Source: Oscillospiraceae bacterium
GTDB taxonomy: Bacteria > Bacillota_A > Clostridia > Oscillospirales > Oscillospiraceae
Assembly: GCA_017470325.1 (NCBI GenBank)
Contig: JAFUES010000014.1
Span: 1-50,715, forward strand
DNA: 50,715 nucleotides
Direction of reading: 5' to 3'
The stretch's first letter is position 1. Every line of letters begins with the position of its first letter. The notes under the pieces were generated by a model. That model saw nothing but the letters and a program-made list of their open reading frames with translations. It ran no database searches and was not told where the DNA came from. Position numbers and translations under genes: made by a program. This document shows, in pieces, positions 19,179 through 27,518 of the stretch.

Positions 19179-19409
19179 ATGAAAGAACTATTGACCTACA
19201 TCGTACAGAGTCTTGTGGACAATCCCGATCAAGTCTCTGTGACCGAGCGCAAAGCCGACGGCGAGATCATTTTTGAGGTCCGAGTCGCCGACGGCGATAT
19301 GGGCAAGGTCATCGGCCGGCAGGGCAGGATCGTAAAGCAGATCCGTATACTCATGCGGGCCGTTGCCCAGAGAAAGGGCAAGAAGGTTTCGGTTGAGATT
19401 CTTGACTGA
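19179..19409 (+). CDS. khpA: KH-domain RNA-binding protein KhpA
   Basis: A 76-residue single KH domain with the nucleic-acid-binding GxxG loop in VIGRQGRIVKQIR. KhpA forms a heterodimer with KhpB/EloR and influences cell elongation and division in streptococci. It is translated after rpsP and ends at a perfect 15-base stem-loop, so the rpsP-khpA transcript probably stops here. Confidence 0.95.
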   Translation: MKELLTYIVQSLVDNPDQVSVTERKADGEIIFEVRVADGDMGKVIGRQGRIVKQIRILMRAVAQRKGKKVSVEILD

Positions 19410-19417
19410 TCCTGAAC

Positions 19418-19451
19418 GCAAAAGGCAGAGGAGAGATCCTCTGCCTTTTGC
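19418..19451. terminator. Stem-loop after khpA
   Basis: Perfect 15-base arms (19418-19432 and 19437-19451) with loop GAGA; the 3' arm contains TTTT but there is no T-run after it. It separates khpA from the lipoprotein genes. Confidence 0.7.
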
Positions 19452-19489
19452 ACTGCTTGCGGGAAGTGCACAGAAATCCAGCAGGCGAA

Positions 19490-19518
19490 TTGAAATAAAA
19501 GCATATATGTGTTATAAT
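19490..19518 (+). promoter_or_regulatory. Promoter of the first lipoprotein gene
   Basis: -35 TTGAAA (19490-19495), 17 bases, -10 TATAAT (19513-19518) with an extended TG at 19510-19511; 33 bases before the start codon. Confidence 0.85.
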
Positions 19519-19550
19519 AAACCACCTGATTTGCGAAAGGGGGCAAGGCC

Positions 19551-20459
19551 ATGAACCGATGGAAAAAGCTGCTGGCGCTGCTGCTGGCGGCTGCCATGCT
19601 GCTGGCGCTGAGCGGCTGCGGCGTGTTCGACACCAAGATGGCCAAGGCCCTCCAGAAGATGAGCAAGCTTCGGAATCTCCACTACGAGATCAGCGCGGAT
19701 CTGAGCCTGGATATCCGGCAGGCGGAGTCGGAGGAGAGCGGACAGAATGCGGACGCGGAGCCCGCGCCCGGTATCACGGTGGACGGCAGCTTCCGGGGAA
19801 GCGGAGAGCTGTTCGTGGATCCGCTGTTGGTGAAGATGGATACAAAGGTCAGCGTGCCGGGCTTCGAGAGCAGCAAGCGTTTGTATCTGGAGAAAAAGGA
19901 CAGTGTGTTCTTTGTATACAGCCTGGCAAACAGCGGCACCATCTGGGAAAAGCAGGGCTTTGCCCTGGGGGAGAAGGCCCGTGTCAGCGCGCTGCGTTTT
20001 CTGATCACCGGCCTGGAAAGCTTTGAGATCACAGACGACCCCGCCCTTCAGCAGGAGGGGGCCACCTGCTTTCGCGGTGTACTCGGGGGCGAATTCCTCC
20101 AGGAGCTGCTGGAGATGTTTGAGGTGGAGAGCACCCTGACGGAGGGACTGGGTCTGCGCCTGGCGGAGGGCCTCTTCGGGGAGATCACCGATGTGCCGGC
20201 CTATCTCTGGCTGGATAACAGCACCGGCATGATCAGCCGGGTCGACGTGGACCTGACCGAGACGGGCGCCAATCTGGCGCGCCTGCAGCTGGCGGAGCTG
20301 CGCGAAGCGTCTGCCTTTGACAGCCTTGGGCTGGAAACGGAGCTGACGGAGCTGCGCCTGAGCGTGCAGCTGTCCCAGTTCGACGAGGCGGAGAGCTTCA
20401 CGATCCCGGATGAGGCGCAAGCCCCCTGGGGCGAGACTGTGATGCCCTGGGAAAAATAA
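19551..20459 (+). CDS. Lipoprotein, LppX/DUF6612-like, paralogue A
   Basis: A 302-residue lipoprotein. The signal peptide (MNRWKKLLALLLAAAMLLAL) ends in lipobox LSGC, so it should be lipidated by Lgt and held on the outer face of the membrane. The mature part begins GVFDTKMAKALQKMSKLRNLHYEIS, and the rest is a beta-rich fold of the type seen in LppX/DUF6612 lipoproteins, which may bind lipids or cell-wall material; the function is unknown. It is clearly paralogous to the next gene: the same start after the lipobox cysteine, the same central 'tax' (ITGLESFEI / GVISGADIS) order and a C-terminal ESFTIPDEA versus KTVEIPQDA. Separate promoter and GGGGGC binding site. Confidence 0.8.
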   Translation: MNRWKKLLALLLAAAMLLALSGCGVFDTKMAKALQKMSKLRNLHYEISADLSLDIRQAESEESGQNADAEPAPGITVDGSFRGSGELFVDPLLVKMDTKVSVPGFESSKRLYLEKKDSVFFVYSLANSGTIWEKQGFALGEKARVSALRFLITGLESFEITDDPALQQEGATCFRGVLGGEFLQELLEMFEVESTLTEGLGLRLAEGLFGEITDVPAYLWLDNSTGMISRVDVDLTETGANLARLQLAELREASAFDSLGLETELTELRLSVQLSQFDEAESFTIPDEAQAPWGETVMPWEK

Positions 20460-20567
20460 GCCGAAAGCAGCCGACGGGAACTTTTCAAAAAAGTTGTCGT
20501 CTCATGGAACGAAGCGGATAACAGGAAAAAAGTGTTTTGGCAGTTTGAAAATAGAAAGGAGATTTCA

Positions 20568-21461
20568 ATGAAACAGCTGAAGAAGATTCTGGTCATTGTT
20601 TTGGCGCTGGCTATGGTCCTGAGCCTCAGTGCCTGCGGCGCTTTTGAGACCAAGATGGCCAAGGCCGCACAGAAAATGAGCAAAGTAGAAAGCCTCCGTA
20701 TGGATATGGACATGGATATGGACATGAGCATTTCTGTGATGGGCGAATCCCTTGGGATCGACGCCAATGTGGAGGCTGAAATGGACGTGCTCACAAAGCC
20801 GGTGAAGATTGCCGGCAGCATGGCCATGGACATGATGGATGAGGAGATCGAATTCCTCTTCTATGTGGAGCAGACCGATGACGGCTACACCCTGTACCTG
20901 TCTCCGGACAACGGAGAGAGCTGGGTCCGCCGGGATGTGGAAGGCGTAGAGGCTCCCGAGGTCAGCAAGACGGAGCAGCTGGGTATGCTTGCCAAGCTGG
21001 CCGAGACCTTTGAGGAGCAGGGGACCGAGGAGATCCGCGGTTCCGCCGCGACGGTATACAAAGGCGTGATCTCCGGCGCGGACATCAGCGCGGCGATCAC
21101 AGAATCCGGCGCGCTGGAGCAGATGGAAGAGCTGCAGGAGAGCACCGAGATCGATCTGTCCGGTCTGGACTTTTCCGATCTGAGTGACATCCCCACCACC
21201 ATCGCCATCGACAACAAGTCCGGCATGATCTCCCGCTATACCATGGACATGACCGACATCATGCAGGATTTCATGGAATCCATCATGAACGTGGTCTTGG
21301 CACAGGTGGCCAAGGAGTCCGGTATGGAGGGCGTGGATCTGGCGGCCCTGGGTCTGACGGTGGAGATCGACAAGGTGGAAGCCACCGTGGATCTGTTCGA
21401 CTATGACGCGGTCAAGACCGTGGAGATCCCCCAGGATGCCCTGGAAGCGGAAGCAGCCTGA
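20568..21461 (+). CDS. Lipoprotein, LppX/DUF6612-like, paralogue B
   Basis: A 297-residue lipoprotein with lipobox LSAC after MKQLKKILVIVLALAMVLSL. It resembles the preceding protein throughout (GAFETKMAKAAQKMSKVESL against GVFDTKMAKALQKMSKLRNL), so the pair arose by duplication. A methionine-aspartate run (MDMDMDMDMS near residues 46-55) is odd and comes from a short repeat in the DNA. The start at 20568 follows AAAGGAG; the frame upstream is unsupported. A terminator at 21479-21516 ends this unit. The ligand and role are unknown. Confidence 0.8.
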   Translation: MKQLKKILVIVLALAMVLSLSACGAFETKMAKAAQKMSKVESLRMDMDMDMDMSISVMGESLGIDANVEAEMDVLTKPVKIAGSMAMDMMDEEIEFLFYVEQTDDGYTLYLSPDNGESWVRRDVEGVEAPEVSKTEQLGMLAKLAETFEEQGTEEIRGSAATVYKGVISGADISAAITESGALEQMEELQESTEIDLSGLDFSDLSDIPTTIAIDNKSGMISRYTMDMTDIMQDFMESIMNVVLAQVAKESGMEGVDLAALGLTVEIDKVEATVDLFDYDAVKTVEIPQDALEAEAA

Positions 21462-21478
21462 GAAAACAACAAAGCGCT

Positions 21479-21516
21479 CCCCGGCGGTTGCAATGAAAAC
21501 CGCCGGGGATTCTTTT
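21479..21516 (+). terminator. Terminator after lipoprotein B
   Basis: Perfect 11-base GC-rich stem (21479-21489 with 21498-21508) followed by ATTCTTTT. Confidence 0.85.
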
Positions 21517-21517
21517 G

Positions 21518-21546
21518 TTGGCAAACAGCATCCTTTGTGTTAAAAT
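21518..21546 (+). promoter_or_regulatory. rimM-trmD-rsmA promoter
   Basis: -35 TTGGCA (21518-21523), 17 bases, -10 TAAAAT (21541-21546). It overlaps the tail of the preceding terminator and restarts transcription for the translation genes. Confidence 0.65.
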
Positions 21547-21586
21547 AAATCTATTATGGCCAATAATCACAGGGAGAAGATCGCCT

Positions 21587-22075
21587 ATGGAAAAGCAAGC
21601 ATATATCGAAGCCGGACGGATCACCAATACCCACGGCGTGGCCGGCGAGGTGAAGATCGAGGTCTGGCTGGACAGCCCCCAGTTCATGAAGCGCTTCAAG
21701 CGCATTTATATCGACGGCAAGCCCTGTGCGCTGCGCGCGGCCCGGGTGCACAAGCAGTTCCTGCTCTGCTCCCTGGAGGGCGTGGACGATGTGAACGCCG
21801 CCATGGCGCTGAAGGGGAAGACCGTGTTCATCGCCAGAGAGGACGCGAAGCTCCCCGCCGGGACCTATTTTCTCCAGGATCTGATCGGCGCCCAGGTGGT
21901 GGACGAGCAGGGGAGAGAGATCGGGATCCTTACCGAGGTGATGGAGCGGCCAGCCTCCAATATCTATGTGGTCAAAGGGGAGAGCGAGCATCTGATCCCG
22001 GCTGTACCGGAATTTATTATGTCAACCGATATAGAGGCGGGACGCATCACCGCCCGGCTGATCGAGGGGATGTGA
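21587..22075 (+). CDS. rimM: Ribosome maturation factor RimM
   Basis: RimM binds S19 and helps 16S 3'-domain maturation. The 162-residue protein has the N-terminal RimM barrel (IEAGRITNTHGVAGEVKIE, ARVHKQFLLCSLEGVDDVNAA) and the C-terminal PRC-barrel (GTYFLQDLIGAQVVDEQGREIG, PASNIYVVKG, then EAGRITARLIEGM). The start at 21587 follows AGGGAGAAG. The gene ends 4 bases before trmD. One ATTATGTCAAC motif (22016-22026) lies near its 3' end, coding IMST in PEFIMSTDIEAG. Confidence 0.95.
   Translation: MEKQAYIEAGRITNTHGVAGEVKIEVWLDSPQFMKRFKRIYIDGKPCALRAARVHKQFLLCSLEGVDDVNAAMALKGKTVFIAREDAKLPAGTYFLQDLIGAQVVDEQGREIGILTEVMERPASNIYVVKGESEHLIPAVPEFIMSTDIEAGRITARLIEGM
22016..22026 (+). repeat. ATTATGTCAAC motif copy in rimM
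   Basis: Sense to rimM; codons ATT ATG TCA ACC (first phase), with C instead of the stop-forming A. Confidence 0.7.
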
Positions 22076-22079
22076 GCTC

Positions 22080-23372
22080 ATGCGGATCGATATCATGACG
22101 CTGTTTCCCGATACGGTAAACGCGGTCCTCCATGAGAGTATCATTGGCAGAGCCGCTAAAAAAGGCATCGTAGAGATCAATTGCGTGCAGATCCGGGACT
22201 TCACCGAGAACCGCCAGAATCAGGTGGATGATTACCCCTATGGCGGCGGCTGGGGCTGCGTGATGATGGCGCAGCCGCTGAAGTCCTGCCTTGAAAATAT
22301 TATGTCAACCGCGAGTGGCTTGCGCAGCCGGGTGATCTACCTCTCCCCGCAAGGGCAGCCCTACACCCAGGAGACGGCCAAGCGCCTGCAGCGGGACTAT
22401 GACCATCTGGTGCTGGTCTGCGGCCACTATGAGGGCGTGGACGAGCGCTTTATCGAAGAATGCGTGGATGAGGAGGTCTCGCTGGGAGACTTCGTGCTCA
22501 CCGGCGGAGAGATCGCCGCCATGGCGGTTGCGGACTCAGTGTGCCGCCTGGTGCCCGGGGTGCTCTCCGACGAGCAGTGCTACATCGGGGAGAGCCATTG
22601 GGACGGCCTGCTGGAGTACCCCCAGTATACCCGCCCGGAGGTCTGGGAAGGACGGCAGGTGCCGGAGGTCCTGCTTCAGGGGGACCACGCCAAGGTCAGC
22701 CGCTGGCGGCGCAAGCAGCAGCTGCAGCGGACCCGGGACAAGCGCCCGGACCTGTTTGAAAAGCTGGTGCTGAGCAATCCGGAGGATCAGAAGCTGCTGG
22801 CGGAGCTGCAGAGGGAGGCCGGCCGGAGAAAGCTGGACGGCGAACTGATTTATCGGGAGGCCACGGAAGAGGACCTGGGTGAGATCCTGCGCATGGTGGA
22901 CGAGTCCAGAGCCTGGCTCAAACGGCACCGCATCGACCAGTGGCAGGGGGAATATCCCTCGGCGGAGATCTTCCGGGCCGACATGGCGCGGGGAGAATGC
23001 TTCCTGGTCCTCCATGACGGAGAGCCGGCGGCCTTTTTCACCCTGTCCACCGCGGAGGAAGAGAGCTACGCGGGAATCACCGACGGCAAGTGGACCGAGG
23101 GGATCGCCTGCTGTGTGCTGCACCGGGCGGCGGTGGCTGAGGCCTATCGGGGCAGCGGTCTGTCCACCCAGATGCTGCGCTTTGTGGAGCAGCAGTGCCG
23201 CGCCTTTGGCCTGCGCTGCATCCGCACCGATACCCATAAGCACAACAAGGTTATGCAGAATCTCCTGCGGGACAACGGCTACCGCTACCGCGGGAATCTG
23301 GTGATCGCGGCGGCCGCCGACCACGCCACGGCCCGGCGCGCCTACGAAAAGATATTGAAGGACAAAAAATGA
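22080..23372 (+). CDS. trmD: tRNA (guanine-N1)-methyltransferase TrmD fused to a GNAT acetyltransferase
   Basis: TrmD makes m1G37 in tRNAs with G36, preventing frameshifts. Residues 1 to about 245 are a complete TrmD: MRIDIMTLFPDTV, PYGGGWGCVMMAQPL, the trefoil knot YLSPQGQPYTQETAKRL, LVCGHYEGVDERF and SLGDFVLTGGEIAAMA, ending with the tRNA-binding helices. Residues about 258-425 are a separate GNAT-fold domain (LIYREATEEDLGEILRMVDE, VLHRAAVAEAYRGSGLSTQM with the acetyl-CoA loop, then TDTHKHNKVMQNLLRDNGY). There is no stop or binding site between them. Normal TrmD ends near 240-250 residues. What the acetyltransferase modifies is unknown. The stop overlaps the rsmA start by 4 bases. An ATTATGTCAAC motif lies at 22299-22309. 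Confidence 0.93.
   Translation: MRIDIMTLFPDTVNAVLHESIIGRAAKKGIVEINCVQIRDFTENRQNQVDDYPYGGGWGCVMMAQPLKSCLENIMSTASGLRSRVIYLSPQGQPYTQETAKRLQRDYDHLVLVCGHYEGVDERFIEECVDEEVSLGDFVLTGGEIAAMAVADSVCRLVPGVLSDEQCYIGESHWDGLLEYPQYTRPEVWEGRQVPEVLLQGDHAKVSRWRRKQQLQRTRDKRPDLFEKLVLSNPEDQKLLAELQREAGRRKLDGELIYREATEEDLGEILRMVDESRAWLKRHRIDQWQGEYPSAEIFRADMARGECFLVLHDGEPAAFFTLSTAEEESYAGITDGKWTEGIACCVLHRAAVAEAYRGSGLSTQMLRFVEQQCRAFGLRCIRTDTHKHNKVMQNLLRDNGYRYRGNLVIAAAADHATARRAYEKILKDKK
22299..22309 (+). repeat. ATTATGTCAAC motif copy in trmD
   Basis: Sense to trmD; codons ATT ATG TCA ACC (first phase), coding IMST in ENIMSTASGL, between two conserved TrmD motifs. Confidence 0.7.
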
Positions 23373-24238
23373 AGCTGACGGACATCAATCAGATCAAGGC
23401 CCTGCTGGCCCGGCACGGCTTTCGCTTTTCCAAATCCATGGGACAGAACTTCCTGATCGCCGACTGGGTGCCGGAGGAGATCGCGGCAGCCGCCGGGATC
23501 GACCGGGATACCGGCGTGCTGGAGATCGGCCCCGGCATCGGCTGCCTGACGGCGAAGCTGTCAGACCGGGCGGGGAAGGTCCTCTCCATTGAGTTGGATA
23601 AGGCCCTCAAGCCCATCCTTGCCGAGACCCTGGAGGGGCGGGAGAATGTGGAGATCCTGTTCGGCGACGTGCTCAGGCAGGACCTGCCGGCCCTGGTGCG
23701 GGAGTATCTTTCGCCCCTGCGCCCGGTGGTCTGTGCCAATCTCCCTTATAATGTGACGAGCCCGGTGTTGACCGCACTGATCCGGGCGGGCTGCTTTGAG
23801 CAGATCACCGTTATGATCCAGCGGGAGGTGGCCCGGCGGATCTGCGCCGGGGCGGGCAGCGCCGACTATGGGGCCTTCGGCCTCTTCGTGCAGTGGTACA
23901 CGGAGCCGGAGCTCCTCTTTGACGTGCCGCCCTCCTGCTTTATCCCCCAGCCCAAGGTCACCTCTACGGTGATCCGGCTGACACGGCGGGAGGCGCCGCC
24001 CGTACAGGTGGGGGACGAGGAGTTGCTGTTTCGCGTGATCCGCGCCGCCTTCAACCAGCGTCGCAAGACCCTGGTCAACGCGCTCTCCTCCGGGATCGGC
24101 GGCCTGTCCAAGGAGCAGGCGGAGCGGGCTTTGGCAAATTGCGGTTTTGATACCAAAATCCGGGGAGAAGTGCTGGATATTGTTGGTTTTGCAAAAATCT
24201 CCGACGAAATCGGCAATTATCTATCTGTGGATTTGTGA
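23369..24238 (+). CDS. rsmA: 16S rRNA dimethyladenosine transferase RsmA (KsgA)
   Basis: RsmA dimethylates A1518 and A1519 of 16S rRNA, a late check on 30S assembly. The 289-residue protein has the signature KSMGQNFLIADWV, SAM motif VLEIGPGIGCLTAKL, the catalytic NLPYNVTSPV and the C-terminal helical domain (FNQRRKTLVNAL). ATGA overlap with the trmD stop indicates coupled translation. Together with rimM, trmD, rpsP and khpA it makes this a ribosome-maturation neighbourhood. Confidence 0.95.
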   Translation: MKLTDINQIKALLARHGFRFSKSMGQNFLIADWVPEEIAAAAGIDRDTGVLEIGPGIGCLTAKLSDRAGKVLSIELDKALKPILAETLEGRENVEILFGDVLRQDLPALVREYLSPLRPVVCANLPYNVTSPVLTALIRAGCFEQITVMIQREVARRICAGAGSADYGAFGLFVQWYTEPELLFDVPPSCFIPQPKVTSTVIRLTRREAPPVQVGDEELLFRVIRAAFNQRRKTLVNALSSGIGGLSKEQAERALANCGFDTKIRGEVLDIVGFAKISDEIGNYLSVDL

Positions 24239-24248
24239 GGAAAGTGCA

Positions 24249-24284
24249 TTGATTAATCGACGGGATTTGTGGTAATCTAATCAA
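24249..24284 (+). promoter_or_regulatory. ppdK promoter region with inverted repeat
   Basis: -35-like TTGATT (24249-24254), 18 bases, -10-like TAATCT (24273-24278). A perfect 7-base inverted repeat (24249-24255 TTGATTA, 24278-24284 TAATCAA) overlaps it and could be an operator. A second -10-like GATAAT is at 24292-24297. Confidence 0.45.
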
Positions 24285-24328
24285 TGGCTTAGATAATATT
24301 TTATTTAACTATAGAAAGGATCGAAAAC

Positions 24329-27175
24329 ATGAGCAAAAAGTACGTTTACCTGTTTTCCGAAGGCAACGCTTCCATGCGTGAACTGCTGGGCGGCAAAGGC
24401 GCCAACCTGGCTGAGATGAGCAATATCGGCCTGCCGGTACCCCAGGGCTTCACCATCACCACCGAAGCCTGCACCCAGTATTACGCCGACGGCCGTCAGA
24501 TCAATGACGAGATCATGGCCGAGATCATGAAGAACGTTGAGATCATGGAGCAGATCAACGGCAAGAAGTTCGGTGACCTGGAGAATCCTCTGCTGGTCTC
24601 CGTCCGTTCCGGTGCCCGCGCCTCCATGCCCGGCATGATGGACACCATCCTGAACCTGGGCCTGAACGACGACGTCGTCGCCGCCATGATCAAGGGCAAC
24701 CCCACCCCCGAGTTCGAGCGCTTTGTGTATGACTCCTATCGCCGCTTCATCCAGATGTTCTCCGACGTGGTCATGGAAGTGGGCAAGAAGTATTTCGAGC
24801 AGCTGATCGACGCCATGAAGGAGCGCAAGGGCGTGACCTTCGACGTGGAGCTGACCGCCGCCGACCTGAAGGAGCTGGCCGAGCAGTTCAAGGCTGAGTA
24901 CAAGAACCAGATCGGTGAGGACTTCCCCTCCGACCCCGTTGTCCAGCTGAAGGAAGCCATCCGCGCCGTGTTCCGTTCCTGGGACAACCCCCGCGCCAAC
25001 TACTACAGACAGCAGAACGACATCCCCTATTCCTGGGGCACCGCCGTCAACGTCATGCCCATGGTGTTCGGCAACCTGAACGACAACTCCGGCACCGGCG
25101 TCGCCTTTACCCGCGACCCCGCCACCGGTGAGAAGAAGCTGATGGGCGAGTTCCTGACCAACGCCCAGGGCGAAGACGTGGTCGCCGGCGTGCGCACCCC
25201 GATGCCCATCTCCCAGATGGAAGAGAAGTTCCCCGAGGCCTATGAGCAGTTCGTGGACGTCTGCACCACCCTGGAAGATCATTATCGCGACATGCAGGAT
25301 ATGGAGTTCACCGTGGAGAACGGCAAGCTCTACATGCTCCAGTGCCGCAACGGCAAGCGCACCGCGCAGGCCGCTCTGAAGATTGCCTGCGACCTGGTGG
25401 ACGAGGGCATGATCGACGAGAAGCAGGCTGTTCTGATGATCGAGCCGCGCAACCTGGACACTCTGCTGCATCCCCAGTTCGATGCGGACAAGCTGAAGGC
25501 TGCCACTCCCATCGGCCGTGGCCTGGGCGCTTCCCCCGGCGCCGCCTGCGGCAAGGTCGTCTTCTCCGCTGAGGACGCCAAGGCCTGGGCTGCCAAGAAG
25601 GAAAAGGTCGTCCTGGTCCGTCTGGAGACCAGCCCCGAGGATATCGAGGGCATGGCCGCCGCTCAGGGCATCCTGACCGTTCGTGGCGGTATGACCAGTC
25701 ATGCGGCCGTTGTGGCCCGCGGCATGGGCAAGTGCTGCGTCTCCGGCTGCGGAGACATCAAGATGGACGAGGAGAACAAGAAGTTCGAGCTGGCGGGCAA
25801 GACCTTCCAGGAGGGCGACTATATCTCCATCGACGGCTCCACCGGCAACATCTATGACGGCATCATCCCCACGGTCGACGCCACCATCGCCGGCGAATTC
25901 GGCCGCATCATGGGCTGGGCTGACAAGTATCGCCGCCTGAACGTGCGCACCAATGCCGACACCCCGCGCGACGCCGCCAAGGCTGTTGAGTTGGGCGCTC
26001 AGGGCATCGGCCTGACCCGCACCGAGCATATGTTCTTTGACGCTGACCGTATCGCCCCCTTCCGTGAGATGATTTGCGCGGACACCGTGGAAGAGCGCGT
26101 TGCCGCTCTGGCCAAGCTGGAGCCCATGCAGCAGGGCGACTTCGAGGGCATCTACGAGGCCATGCAGGGCATGCCCGTAACCATCCGCTTCCTGGATCCT
26201 CCCCTCCATGAGTTCGTTCCCACCGAAGAGGAAGACATCAAGCTGCTGGCCGACGCCCAGGGCAAGACCGTTGAGGACATCAAGGCCATCATCGCCTCCC
26301 TCCACGAGTTCAACCCCATGATGGGTCACCGCGGCTGCCGTCTGTCCGTCACCTATCCCGAGATCGCCGAGATGCAGACCCGCGCCGTCATCAAGGCTGC
26401 GCTGGCCGTGCAGGAGCGTCACCCCGAGTGGAACATGGTTCCCGAGATCATGATCCCGCTGGTTGGCGAGGTCAAGGAGCTGAAGTTCGTCAAGGACGTG
26501 GTCGTCAAGGCCGCCGATGAGCTCATCGCCGCCGCCGGTTCCGACATGAAGTATCTGGTCGGCACCATGATCGAGATTCCCAGAGCCGCTCTGACCGCGG
26601 ACGAGATCGCCAAGGAAGCTGAGTTCTTCTCCTTCGGCACCAACGACCTGACCCAGATGACCTTCGGCTTCAGTCGTGACGACGCCGGCAAGTTCCTGGG
26701 CTCCTACTACGACAACAAGATCTACGAGAGCGATCCCTTCGCCCGCGTTGACCAGATCGGCGTCGGCAAGCTGGTCGACATGGCCTGCAAGCTGGGCCGT
26801 GCCACCCGCCCCGACCTGCACCTGGGCGTCTGCGGCGAGCATGGCGGCGATCCCAGCTCTGTGGAGTTCTTCCACAAGGTGGGTCTGGACTATGTGTCCT
26901 GCAGCCCGTTCCGTGTTCCCATCGCCCGTCTGGCCGCTGCGCAGGCTGCCATCAAGGAAGAGAAGACCGAGGAAGAGGCCGCCAAGGCCGCCCAGGTCGA
27001 GCTGGAAGCCAAGGTCGCAGCCGCCAAGGCCGCGCTGAAGGACGCCAGCGAGAAGCTCTCCTCCGCCGCAGTCGACGCCAGCGCCGAGCTGAAGGACATC
27101 GCCCAGGCCGGTATCAAGTCCCTGCTGGCCGGCTGGGAAGAGGCCAAGAAGACCTTCGGCGAGAACAGAAAGTAA
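24329..27175 (+). CDS. ppdK: Pyruvate, phosphate dikinase with C-terminal extension
   Basis: PPDK interconverts pyruvate + ATP + phosphate with PEP + AMP + pyrophosphate; in clostridia it can run in the glycolytic direction. The 948-residue protein has the ATP-grasp domain (LLGGKGANLAEMS, GEDVVAGVRTP), the phosphohistidine domain with GGMTSHAAVVARGMGK (His is the carrier) and the PEP barrel (GLTRTEHMF, FSFGTNDLTQM, GVCGEHGGDPSSVEFF with the catalytic cysteine). The usual protein ends near residue 875 at SPFRVPIARLAAAQAAI. Here about 75 extra residues follow, Ala/Lys/Glu-rich and strongly helical (EEKTEEEAAKAAQVELEAKV, later SLLAGWEEAKKTFGENRK). The codon use is very even, typical of high expression. 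Terminator at 27208-27242. Confidence 0.95.
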   Translation: MSKKYVYLFSEGNASMRELLGGKGANLAEMSNIGLPVPQGFTITTEACTQYYADGRQINDEIMAEIMKNVEIMEQINGKKFGDLENPLLVSVRSGARASMPGMMDTILNLGLNDDVVAAMIKGNPTPEFERFVYDSYRRFIQMFSDVVMEVGKKYFEQLIDAMKERKGVTFDVELTAADLKELAEQFKAEYKNQIGEDFPSDPVVQLKEAIRAVFRSWDNPRANYYRQQNDIPYSWGTAVNVMPMVFGNLNDNSGTGVAFTRDPATGEKKLMGEFLTNAQGEDVVAGVRTPMPISQMEEKFPEAYEQFVDVCTTLEDHYRDMQDMEFTVENGKLYMLQCRNGKRTAQAALKIACDLVDEGMIDEKQAVLMIEPRNLDTLLHPQFDADKLKAATPIGRGLGASPGAACGKVVFSAEDAKAWAAKKEKVVLVRLETSPEDIEGMAAAQGILTVRGGMTSHAAVVARGMGKCCVSGCGDIKMDEENKKFELAGKTFQEGDYISIDGSTGNIYDGIIPTVDATIAGEFGRIMGWADKYRRLNVRTNADTPRDAAKAVELGAQGIGLTRTEHMFFDADRIAPFREMICADTVEERVAALAKLEPMQQGDFEGIYEAMQGMPVTIRFLDPPLHEFVPTEEEDIKLLADAQGKTVEDIKAIIASLHEFNPMMGHRGCRLSVTYPEIAEMQTRAVIKAALAVQERHPEWNMVPEIMIPLVGEVKELKFVKDVVVKAADELIAAAGSDMKYLVGTMIEIPRAALTADEIAKEAEFFSFGTNDLTQMTFGFSRDDAGKFLGSYYDNKIYESDPFARVDQIGVGKLVDMACKLGRATRPDLHLGVCGEHGGDPSSVEFFHKVGLDYVSCSPFRVPIARLAAAQAAIKEEKTEEEAAKAAQVELEAKVAAAKAALKDASEKLSSAAVDASAELKDIAQAGIKSLLAGWEEAKKTFGENRK

Positions 27176-27207
27176 GTCTTCGGCTGAACCAATCGCATAA
27201 GACAGAC

Positions 27208-27242
27208 AAGGCACGTCCCACGTTCGGGACGTGCCTTTTACT
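27208..27242. terminator. ppdK terminator
   Basis: Perfect 12-base stem (27208-27219 with 27226-27237) followed by TTTT. Confidence 0.9.
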
Positions 27243-27317
27243 TTTGCGCCTGTACCGTTTACCAGCGTTTTAAAACAAAGCTGATCGACTGATATTGAAA
27301 ATAAAACGTAAGCACGG

Positions 27318-27363
27318 GCTTCCGCACTGCTCTCCAAGATGGTACGCAGTGCGGAAGCTTTTC
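27318..27363. terminator. Second hairpin in the ppdK-surface operon gap
   Basis: Perfect 13-base stem (27318-27330 with 27346-27358) with TTTT following; insulates the surface operon from ppdK. Confidence 0.7.
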
Positions 27364-27365
27364 CG

Positions 27366-27394
27366 TTTATACACCAAACGGTGAGGTGTATAAA
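27366..27394. promoter_or_regulatory. Perfect inverted repeat upstream of the surface operon
   Basis: 10-base arms 27366-27375 (TTTATACACC) and 27385-27394 (GGTGTATAAA) with a 9-base gap, lying about 90 bases before the -35 box. Possible operator or hairpin; no T-run follows. Confidence 0.45.
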
Positions 27395-27483
27395 GCATAT
27401 GGAAAGGTAACATTTAAGTTCTTGAATATGACAAAAAGTAACTAAAAATAAACGAAAAATAAAGAAAAAAATCCGATTTGTGA

Positions 27484-27512
27484 TTGAATTGTGCCAAACA
27501 TTACTATATAAT
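27484..27512 (+). promoter_or_regulatory. Surface operon promoter
   Basis: -35 TTGAAT (27484-27489), 17 bases, perfect -10 TATAAT (27507-27512), in an AT-rich stretch. It predicts an untranslated leader of about 215 bases. Confidence 0.75.
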
Positions 27513-27518
27513 ATATTC

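Noticed and set aside
24305..27337. A 1010-residue minus-strand open frame opposite ppdK
   Set aside because: It exists because ppdK has strongly biased codons; no known domain or start site.
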